Positions 10,071-16,688 of a stretch of 64,000 bases of DNA are shown here, piece by piece (position 1 is the stretch's first letter; the number at the start of each line of letters is the position of its first letter). Made by a program: the position numbers and the translations under genes. The DNA comes from JBQCHF01 sp051954955 (GTDB lineage Bacteria; Actinomycetota; Actinomycetes; Motilibacterales; Motilibacteraceae), in the NCBI GenBank assembly GCA_051954955.1, contig JBQCHF010000126.1, positions 17,706-81,705 of the forward strand, read 5' to 3'. The notes below the pieces were generated by a model, which saw only the letters and a program-made list of their open reading frames with translations, was not told the DNA's origin and searched no databases.

Positions 10071-11171
10071 ATGCTGATCCGCCGCCTGGCCGTCGTGGGC
10101 ACCGGCCTGATCGGCACCTCGGTCGCGCTGGCCGCCCGTGGCGCCGGGGTGGACGTGGTGCTCCACGACGTCGACCCGCAGGTGGCCCGCCGCGCCGCCG
10201 ACCTGGGGGCGGGCCGTCTCGCCGGCACCGGCTGGGGGCAGCCGGCGCACCCGGACGACGTCGCCGACCTCGTGCTGGTGGCCTGCCCGCCCGGGCTCAC
10301 CGCGCAGGTGCTGCTCGAGGCCCAGCAGCAGGGCCTGGGGACCACCTACACCGACGTGGCGAGCGTGAAGGCCCAGCCGCTGGCGCGGATCGAGGCCGCC
10401 GGGGGAGCGGACAGCTACGTCGGCGGGCACCCGATGGCCGGGCGCGAGCGCAGCGGGCCCGGCGCCGCGCGCGGCGACCTGTTCCTGGGCCGGCCCTGGG
10501 TGCTCACCCCGGGCGCGGCCGGGCCGGGCCACCTCGAGCGCGTGCAGTCGCTGGTGCAGCTGTGCGGCGCGCTGCCGGTCGTGCTGCCGGCCGCCGCGCA
10601 CGACGAGGCGGTCGCCCTGGTCTCGCACGCCCCGCAGGTGCTGTCCTCGCTGGTGGCCGCCCGGCTGCGCGACGCCGCGCCGGCCGCGGTGGAGCTGGCC
10701 GGGCAGGGCGTGCGTGACGTCACCCGGATCGCCGCCAGCGACCCCGATCTGTGGACGGGGATCCTGGCGGCCAACGCCGGGCCGGTGCGCGACGTGCTGG
10801 TGGCGCTGCGGGCGGACCTGGACCTCTTCGTCGCCGCGCTGGACGCGCTCGCCTCCGACAACGGCACCGGCGCTGCCGACGAGGTGCGCGGGCTGCTCGC
10901 CGACGGCGTGGCCGGCCGCGCCCGGATCCCCGGCAAGCACGGCGCCCCCGCGGTGGCCTACGCCGCGGTGCCGGTCGTCATCGGCGACCGCCCCGGCGAG
11001 CTGGCCCGGCTGCTGGTCGCCGCCGGCGAGGCCGGGGTCAACGTGGAGGACGTCAGCATCGAGCACTCGCCCGGCCAGCCGGTCGGCCTGGTCGAGCTGG
11101 CGGTCAAGCCCGCCGCCGCCGACGACCTGGCCGCCGCCCTGCGCGCGGCCGGCTGGACCGTCCACCGCTGA
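10071..11171 (+). CDS. tyrA: Prephenate dehydrogenase with C-terminal ACT domain
   Basis: Oxidatively decarboxylates prephenate with NAD+ to 4-hydroxyphenylpyruvate, the tyrosine precursor. The 366-residue protein opens with the dinucleotide-binding LAVVGTGLIGTSVALAARG, followed by GGHPMAGRERSGPGAA, which carries the catalytic-loop His, and a helical dimerisation region (VALVSHAPQVLSSLVAARL). The C-terminus from about residue 300 (VPVVIGDRPGELARLLVAAG) is an ACT domain, suggesting feedback control by an aromatic amino acid. ATG at 10071 is chosen because homology starts there. It follows aroH closely. Confidence 0.93.
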   Translation: MLIRRLAVVGTGLIGTSVALAARGAGVDVVLHDVDPQVARRAADLGAGRLAGTGWGQPAHPDDVADLVLVACPPGLTAQVLLEAQQQGLGTTYTDVASVKAQPLARIEAAGGADSYVGGHPMAGRERSGPGAARGDLFLGRPWVLTPGAAGPGHLERVQSLVQLCGALPVVLPAAAHDEAVALVSHAPQVLSSLVAARLRDAAPAAVELAGQGVRDVTRIAASDPDLWTGILAANAGPVRDVLVALRADLDLFVAALDALASDNGTGAADEVRGLLADGVAGRARIPGKHGAPAVAYAAVPVVIGDRPGELARLLVAAGEAGVNVEDVSIEHSPGQPVGLVELAVKPAAADDLAAALRAAGWTVHR

Positions 11172-11178
11172 CCACCCT

Positions 11179-11310
11179 CGTGATCATGCAATCCACGTGA
11201 TCATGCAATCCACGTGATCACGAGAGTCCGGTGATCGGGCGATCGGCCCACGGCGAGGGACGGATCCGGGGACGCCGACCTTTCAAGATCATGAGAATTG
11301 CATGATCACG
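11179..11310 (+). repeat. Iteron array A: three 17-nt direct units plus an inverted copy
   Basis: Two identical units CGTGATCATGCAATCCA at 11179-11195 and 11196-11212 are followed by a partial third, CGTGATCACGAGAGTCC, at 11213-11229. About 70 nt further, TTGCATGATCACG (11298-11310) is the exact inverse of the unit core. The array fills the gap between tyrA and cmk. An array of the same design lies at 24997-25107. Forward and inverted copies could pair in RNA, so a role in ending tyrA transcripts is possible. Confidence 0.85.
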
Positions 11311-11336
11311 CAGAGGTGGAGGGGGTGGACGCCGTC

Positions 11337-11342
11337 TAGGAT
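11337..11342 (+). promoter_or_regulatory. -10 box candidate for cmk (TAGGAT)
   Basis: TAGGAT lies 45 nt before the cmk start, just after iteron array A. GGACGAGGAG near 11368-11377 could serve as ribosome binding site. Confidence 0.4.
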
Positions 11343-11387
11343 CGCCGTCGGCGCGGGGGAGCGGCGAGGACGAGGAGCTGGGCAGCG

Positions 11388-12122
11388 GTGGGCGAGGGCA
11401 CGACGGGCACGCAGGACGGTCACCGGGGCCTCGTCGTCGCGATCGACGGGCCCTCCGGGTCGGGCAAGTCGACCGTGTCCCGCCGGGTGGCCGCAGCGCT
11501 GGGGGTCCGCTACCTCGACACCGGCGCGATGTACCGGGCGCTGACCTGGTGGGCCCTGGACCAGCACGTCGACCGGGCCGACGCCGAGGCGGTGGCCGAC
11601 CTCGCCCGGAAGCTGCCGCTGACCATGGTGCAGGACCCCGAGCAGCCGCGCGTCGTGGTGGGCGAGGTCGACGTCACCGCCGCCATCCGGGAGACGCGGG
11701 TGTCCGAGGCGGTGTCCGCGGTGGCGACCAACCTCGAGGTGCGGGCGGAGCTGGTCCGCCGCCAGCGCGAGCTCATCGCCGCGGGCGTCGAGCAGACCGG
11801 GGGAGCGGTGGCCGAGGGGCGCGACATCACCACCGTGGTGGCACCGCAGGCCCCGGTCCGGATCCTGCTCACCGCCGACGAGTCCGCCCGGCTGGCCCGC
11901 CGGGCCCGCGAGGTGCACGGCGAGGACAGCGCCGAGGCGCTCGCCGCCACCCGCCGTCAGGTCGTCGTCCGGGACGCCAGGGACAGCACGGTCTCGCAGT
12001 TCCTGGCTCCGGCCGAGGGCGTGGTCGAGATCGACTCCTCGCACCTGGGCATCGACGAGGTCGTGGCCGCGGTGCTGGCGCAGGTCGAGCGCGTGGCGCC
12101 GGGGCTCGCGGCCGGTCGATAG
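11388..12122 (+). CDS. cmk: Cytidylate kinase
   Basis: Phosphorylates CMP and dCMP with ATP. The 244-residue protein has the P-loop GPSGSGKST at residues 21-29, the CMP-binding YLDTGAMYRALTWWAL, the EGRDITTVV segment with substrate-contacting Arg/Asp, and a lid region (SARLARRAREVHGEDSAE) with VVRDARDSTVSQFLAP. Length is normal for the family. GTG start. It is the usual neighbour of der in actinobacteria. Confidence 0.96.
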   Translation: MGEGTTGTQDGHRGLVVAIDGPSGSGKSTVSRRVAAALGVRYLDTGAMYRALTWWALDQHVDRADAEAVADLARKLPLTMVQDPEQPRVVVGEVDVTAAIRETRVSEAVSAVATNLEVRAELVRRQRELIAAGVEQTGGAVAEGRDITTVVAPQAPVRILLTADESARLARRAREVHGEDSAEALAATRRQVVVRDARDSTVSQFLAPAEGVVEIDSSHLGIDEVVAAVLAQVERVAPGLAAGR

Positions 12123-12125
12123 GCT
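12120..12125 (+). promoter_or_regulatory. -10 box candidate for der, overlapping the cmk stop (TAGGCT)
   Basis: TAGGCT begins with the cmk stop codon and would give a leader of about 135 nt to der. No clear -35. Confidence 0.3.
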
Positions 12126-12267
12126 GGACGCCCAGCACCACCCCTCCATCACGTCCTGTCAGCACGTCCCTTCCGGCGACGTCCTGGCCCAGCCGGACGG
12201 CGCGAGCGGACCGTCCGGCCCGAGCGGTCGACGTCCTGCGGCCCCGTCCCCCTTCCCGATCGGCAGT

Positions 12268-13707
12268 GTGAGCATGAGCAGCGGCGACGACTGGGACGGC
12301 GCCCTCGGCGCGGACGAGCTCGCCGAGTGGGAGGCCGAAGCCCTGGCCGACGGCGGCGCGGGCGACGTCGACGGCGCCTCCGGCCCGACCGGCGCGCTGC
12401 CGGTGCTGGCCGTCGTCGGCCGCCCGAACGTCGGCAAGTCCACGATGGTGAACCGCATCCTGGGCCGGCGCGAGGCTGTGGTCGAGGACGTCCCCGGCGT
12501 CACCCGCGACCGCGTCCCCTACGACGCATCGTGGAACGGGCGCAGCTTCACCGTGGTCGACACCGGCGGCTGGGAGCCCGACGCCGTCGGCATGGCCGCC
12601 CGGGTGGCCGCCCAGGCCGAGCTGGCGATCGACACCGCCGACGCCGTGCTGTTCGTCGTGGACGCCACGGTGGGCACCACCGACACCGACGAGGCCGTGG
12701 TGCGGGTGCTGCGCCGCTCGGGCAAGCCGGTGGTGCTGGCCGCGAACAAGGTGGACGGCCCGTCCGCGGAGGCCGAGGCCGCCTCGCTGTGGTCCCTCGG
12801 GCTCGGTGAGCCCTACCCGGTCTCCGCGCTGCATGGGCGGGGGAGCGGCGACCTGCTCGACGCCGTCCTGGCCGCGCTGCCCGCGGCGCCGACCGAGCGC
12901 GTGATCGCCACGGGCGGCCCGCGGCGGGTCGCCCTGCTGGGCAAGCCGAACGTGGGCAAGTCGAGCCTGCTCAACAAGCTGGCCGGCGAGGAGCGCGTCG
13001 TCGTCGACAACGTCGCCGGCACCACCCGGGACCCGGTGGACGAGCTGATCGAGCTGGGCGACCGGACCTGGCGCTTCGTCGACACCGCCGGCATCCGCCG
13101 CCGGGTGCACCAGACCAGCGGCGCGGACTTCTACGCCAGCCTGCGCACCCAGGCCGCGCTGGAGAAGGCCGAGGTGGCGATCGTCCTCATCGACGCCAGC
13201 GAGCCACTGGCCGAGCAGGACACCCGGATCATCAGCATGGTGGTCGAGGCCGGGCGTGCCCTGGTCATCGCCTACAACAAGTGGGACCTGCTCGACGAGG
13301 ACCGCCGGCTGGTGCTCGAGCGCGAGATCGAGCGCGAGCTGATCCGGGTGCCCTGGGCGCCGCGGATCAACGTCTCGGCCCGCACCGGCCGCCACCTGGA
13401 CCGGCTGGTGCCGGCGCTGGAGACGTCGCTGGAGAGCTGGGACACCCGCGTCCCCACCGGCCGGCTCAACGCCTTCCTCGGCGAGCTGGTGGCGGCCACC
13501 CCGCCCCCGGTGCGCGGCGGCAAGCAGCCCAAGATCCTCTTCGCCACCCAGGCGGGGACCCGGCCGCCCCGGTTCGTGCTGTTCACCAGCGGCTTCCTCG
13601 AGGCCGGCTACCGCCGGTTCATCGAGCGCCGGCTGCGCGAGGAGTTCGGCTTCGAGGGCTCGCCGGTGGAGGTCTCGGTGCGGGTGCGGGAGAAGCGCAA
13701 GCGCTAG
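12268..13707 (+). CDS. der: Ribosome-associated GTPase Der (EngA)
   Basis: Double-GTPase needed for 50S ribosome assembly. Two G domains are visible: the first with GRPNVGKS at residues 51-58, VTRDRVPYD, DTGGWE and NKVD; the second with GKPNVGKSS from about residue 225, GTTRDPVD, DTAGIRRR and NKWD. A KH-like C-terminal domain ends in VSVRVREKRKR. Length 479. The first 45 residues are acidic and low-complexity, as in other actinobacterial Der proteins. Start is GTG 12268 or ATG 12274; no strong Shine-Dalgarno separates them. Confidence 0.96.
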   Translation: MSMSSGDDWDGALGADELAEWEAEALADGGAGDVDGASGPTGALPVLAVVGRPNVGKSTMVNRILGRREAVVEDVPGVTRDRVPYDASWNGRSFTVVDTGGWEPDAVGMAARVAAQAELAIDTADAVLFVVDATVGTTDTDEAVVRVLRRSGKPVVLAANKVDGPSAEAEAASLWSLGLGEPYPVSALHGRGSGDLLDAVLAALPAAPTERVIATGGPRRVALLGKPNVGKSSLLNKLAGEERVVVDNVAGTTRDPVDELIELGDRTWRFVDTAGIRRRVHQTSGADFYASLRTQAALEKAEVAIVLIDASEPLAEQDTRIISMVVEAGRALVIAYNKWDLLDEDRRLVLEREIERELIRVPWAPRINVSARTGRHLDRLVPALETSLESWDTRVPTGRLNAFLGELVAATPPPVRGGKQPKILFATQAGTRPPRFVLFTSGFLEAGYRRFIERRLREEFGFEGSPVEVSVRVREKRKR

Positions 13708-13765
13708 CCGTCAGCCCGCATCATCCGGCAGCCGACGGTGTCGCCGCCTGGCGCCCAGCCTGCGG

Positions 13766-13771
13766 TAGTGT
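13766..13771 (+). promoter_or_regulatory. -10 box candidate for the tRNA-Pro gene (TAGTGT)
   Basis: TAGTGT lies 32 nt before the tRNA 5' end and between it is a short GGCGG/CCGCC hairpin. Confidence 0.4.
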
Positions 13772-13803
13772 TCTCTCTCGTCCGGCGGCGAGCCGCCAGG
13801 GCC

Positions 13804-13877
<74 letters not shown>

Positions 13878-13887
13878 CGGGCAGACG

Positions 13888-13921
13888 CAAGGGCCGGCTC
13901 CGATGACGGAGCCGGCCCTTG
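13888..13921. terminator. Strong hairpin terminator after tRNA-Pro
   Basis: A perfect 15-bp stem (13888-13902 with 13907-13921) with loop ATGA. It starts 10 nt after the tRNA. It has a poor U-run, as is common in high-GC actinobacteria. It also faces the 3' end of the convergent heparinase-like gene, so it may act in both directions. Confidence 0.85.
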
Positions 13922-14000
13922 TCGCATCTCCTGGATCTTGATGCGCGGCAACGCTCGAGGCGGGTGCACAGCGCATCGACCTCCCCGCAGGGTGGCGGTC

Positions 14001-15578
14001 TCACCGGACGGTGAACGAGGTGACCACCTTCGCCGAACCCCGGATGATGATCGTGTAGGCCTGCTGGCGCGAGCGGAACGTGGGGAAGTGCCAGCCGGCG
14101 ATCGGCCGGGTGAGGCCGTGCGGCAGCGCGGACACCCGCCCGGTGGTGCTGACGGTCAAGGTGCGGCCGGAGGGGTGGGTGAAGGTGAGCGAGGTGGCGC
14201 TCGACCGCTTCAGCCGCCAGGCCGGGTCCAGGGTCCAGTTCTGCAGGAACGCGGCGCTGCCGGCGAAGGTGTCGGTGACCCGCATGGTGCGGGTGGCCGC
14301 GTTCACGTTGACGTCGCGGCTGTGCGCGCGGCCGTAGAGGCTGTCGCGCAGGAGCCAGGCGTGGGCGCGGCTCTGCACCTTGGAGGAGGCCAGGCTGACC
14401 GTCGCCCTGGTGTTCAGCCGGCCGGTGGTCGACACGGCCGTGTTCTGGGCCGCGGCGCTGAGCTGGTAGGCGTTCCAGGGGGAGCGGGCGTCGTAGTCGA
14501 ACCGCCCGGCCCCCACCAGGACCCGCACCCCGGACGTCGTGAACGTCACCCCGCCGCGGTCCTGGTGACCGTGCGCGCGGCGGGCCGGGCCGAACCGGAC
14601 GGTGTAGTAGGTGGTCTTCGGGTCCGACCAGGACCAGCGCCCCATCACCCAGCCCGCGGAGGGATCGCGGAAGGCTCCCGGGCGCCAGGTCGGAGAGCCG
14701 GGCAGGCCCGGCACCTGGTCGCTGTCGCCGATCTGCACCAGGTCGCCGTCGGGCTCGGTCATCCAGCTCAGCGCGGTGCGCGCCCGCTGGAGCGAGGTCG
14801 TGAGCATCGCGACGGTCCCCTCCGTGCCGGGCGAGGCCTCGAGCACGTCCCGCGCGTTCGACCACATGCTGATCAGCGCCTGCTGGTACTCCGAGGACTG
14901 CTCCCAGGTGACCCCGCTGGGGGAGAAGGCCAGCGGCGCCTCGTGGGCCAGCCGGGCCAGGGCCTGGGACTTCCAGGACGGGACGCCGAGCGCGTCGGCC
15001 GCCTGGACCAGGAACAGGTTGGCCATCAGCCCGTGGTTGTGCACCGGGCGGTACGGCGGACCGTAGTAGCGCGGGCCGAGCAGGACCGCGGCGGCGGACC
15101 GCATGCTCGGGACGAGCCGCTGGTCCTGGGTGAGCGCGTAGACGCAGGTGAGCGCCTGCAGCCGGCGCAGCGAGGTCCCCTCGTCCCATCCCGCGGCCGA
15201 CGTGCCAGGGTCGGGGTCCTGCTGCTCGAAGGTCACCACCTGCTGGACCAGGGCGTCCAGGGACTGCTGCTGCTGGTCGTCGTAGGCGCGCTGGGCCAGG
15301 GCGGGCATCCACATCAGCCCGCGGAAGTGCATCTGCCAGCTGGGGTCGGAGACGGGCGGGGCGGTCCACCAGCCGGCCGGGATGGCGCCGACGACGAAGG
15401 CCCGGCCGGACAGGCTCACCTGGATCGGCTGGCCGTCGGTCACCGGGGCGTCCGCGGGCGCCGCGCAGCGCACCCCGGTGCCGGTCGCGGCCAGGCCCTC
15501 CGCGCTCGGGGCCCCCACCAGCGAGACCAGCAGGCCACCGGTCAGCGCCAGCACAGCAGTCTTCCTGCGACGTCGCAC
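14001..15578 (-). CDS. Secreted heparinase II/III-like polysaccharide lyase
   Basis: A 525-residue exported protein. The N-terminus RRRRKTAVLALTGGLLVSL is a typical signal peptide with cleavage likely near AEGLAA. The middle region (about 60-300) is helical with WEQSSEYQQALIS and PVHNHGLMANLFL, as in the alpha/alpha toroid of polysaccharide lyases. The C-terminal half is beta-rich and contains RRAHGHQDRGGVTF followed by VLVGAGRFDYD, the heparinase II/III signature that includes a catalytic His. The substrate, an acidic polysaccharide, cannot be read off. GTG at 15578 is preferred because GGGGAG lies 6-8 nt upstream; a longer frame starts at 15632. It stands alone, convergent to the tRNA. Confidence 0.72.
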   Translation of the reverse strand: MRRRRKTAVLALTGGLLVSLVGAPSAEGLAATGTGVRCAAPADAPVTDGQPIQVSLSGRAFVVGAIPAGWWTAPPVSDPSWQMHFRGLMWMPALAQRAYDDQQQQSLDALVQQVVTFEQQDPDPGTSAAGWDEGTSLRRLQALTCVYALTQDQRLVPSMRSAAAVLLGPRYYGPPYRPVHNHGLMANLFLVQAADALGVPSWKSQALARLAHEAPLAFSPSGVTWEQSSEYQQALISMWSNARDVLEASPGTEGTVAMLTTSLQRARTALSWMTEPDGDLVQIGDSDQVPGLPGSPTWRPGAFRDPSAGWVMGRWSWSDPKTTYYTVRFGPARRAHGHQDRGGVTFTTSGVRVLVGAGRFDYDARSPWNAYQLSAAAQNTAVSTTGRLNTRATVSLASSKVQSRAHAWLLRDSLYGRAHSRDVNVNAATRTMRVTDTFAGSAAFLQNWTLDPAWRLKRSSATSLTFTHPSGRTLTVSTTGRVSALPHGLTRPIAGWHFPTFRSRQQAYTIIIRGSAKVVTSFTVR

Positions 15579-15790
15579 CGCGAACTCCCCCGCCTGTTCG
15601 GCCGCCGTCCCTCGACGCCCCCCTGCGCCCACGCCCCGTGCACGACCGCATCGGCACAGTAACCGAGAAGGGTGCCCAGAACGGCGAAAGCGGCGTCGGC
15701 GGGTCGAACCGGTCGTGGTGGGCGGTGCCCGCGGCGGGCGGCGGCCTGAGGCGGTACGGCCGGTGGGGCGCCGTCCCGACCCGGCGCGGG

Positions 15791-15796
15791 TAGGGT
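15791..15796 (+). promoter_or_regulatory. -10 box TAGGGT for the pgsA-like gene (leaderless)
   Basis: TAGGGT ends 6 nt before GTG 15803. No Shine-Dalgarno is present between them. Confidence 0.55.
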
Positions 15797-15802
15797 CGCG
15801 GT

Positions 15803-16588
15803 GTGGCCAGCGTTGCCCCGGACCCCCGGGGGGCCGACAGGAGCGACGTGAGCGACAGGAGCGACAGGAACGACAGGAACGACCGCGACGGGACGGCTCT
15901 GGCCGATGCCGTCGATCGGTCCGGTCCCGCGGCCGGCGAGGCCCTGGCAGGCGGTTCCGCAGCGGTCGGCGATCGCGTGCTCACCGTGCCCAACGCGCTC
16001 AGCCTGCTGCGGCTGGTCGGCGTGCCGGTGTTCCTGTGGCTGATCCTCGCTCACCACGACGGCTGGGCCCTGGCCGTGCTGATGGTCAGCGGCGCCACCG
16101 ACTACCTCGACGGCAAGCTCGCGCGGCGCTGGAACCAGATGACCCGGCTGGGGCAGCTGCTGGACCCGCTCGCGGACCGGCTCTACATCCTCGCCACCCT
16201 CGTCGGGCTGACGATCCGGAACATCCTGCCGCTGTGGCTCACCGTGCTGATCGTGGGGCGCGACGTGCTGCTGGCCGGCACGCTGCCGGTCCTGCGCCGG
16301 CACGGCTACGGGCCCCTGCCGGTGCACTTCCTCGGCAAGGCGGCCACCTTCAACCTGCTCTACGCCTTCCCGCTGCTCCTGCTGGGTGATGGCAGCGGCG
16401 CGATCGCCACCGTCGCCAACGTGTTCGGTTGGGCCTTCGCGATCTGGGGGACCTGTCTGTACTGGTGGGCCGGGGTGCTCTACGTGGTCCAGGTCCGTCA
16501 GCTCGCGATGGCCGCTCGCGGCACTAGCACCGGGAGCGCGGGGGGACCCGTGGGATCGGTGGGATCGGAGGGTTCGGGCGCAGGCTGA
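15803..16588 (+). CDS. CDP-alcohol phosphatidyltransferase family membrane protein
   Basis: Transfers a phosphatidyl group from CDP-diacylglycerol to an alcohol in the membrane. The family motif D-G-x2-A-R-x8-G-x3-D-x3-D is intact in DYLDGKLARRWNQMTRLGQ followed by LLDPLADR. Five to six hydrophobic segments are visible between residues 65 and 235. Length 261. The first 55 residues are charged and partly a repeat of Asp-Arg-Ser/Asn units, from iterated 9-bp DNA near 15838-15885; the tail is Gly/Ser-rich. It occupies the position of M. tuberculosis pgsA2 (Rv1822) ahead of the DUF881-sbp-DUF881-gcvH block. The acceptor (glycerol phosphate, phosphatidylglycerol or inositol phosphate) is not determined by sequence alone. 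Confidence 0.88.
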   Translation: MASVAPDPRGADRSDVSDRSDRNDRNDRDGTALADAVDRSGPAAGEALAGGSAAVGDRVLTVPNALSLLRLVGVPVFLWLILAHHDGWALAVLMVSGATDYLDGKLARRWNQMTRLGQLLDPLADRLYILATLVGLTIRNILPLWLTVLIVGRDVLLAGTLPVLRRHGYGPLPVHFLGKAATFNLLYAFPLLLLGDGSGAIATVANVFGWAFAIWGTCLYWWAGVLYVVQVRQLAMAARGTSTGSAGGPVGSVGSEGSGAG

Positions 16589-16645
16589 CTCGGCAGGGCT
16601 GACTCGACCAGACGCGGTGCGGCGCGGACGAGAGGGAGGACCAGC

Positions 16646-16678
16646 ATGGGGGCCGGATCGTTCAGGGGACTCTCGTGA
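16646..16678 (+). CDS. Ten-codon upstream ORF before the nucleotidyltransferase gene
   Basis: A tiny frame MGAGSFRGLS has a strong ribosome binding site, GAGGGAGGA, 5-6 nt upstream of its ATG. It ends 10 nt before the GTG start of the next gene, which has no Shine-Dalgarno of its own. Translational coupling through this leader peptide is an inference; it could also be chance. Confidence 0.35.
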   Translation: MGAGSFRGLS

Positions 16679-16688
16679 CGGTGCCGTC

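Noticed and set aside
11179..11229. CRISPR-like array
   Set aside because: Units are 17 nt and contiguous with no spacers; no cas genes.
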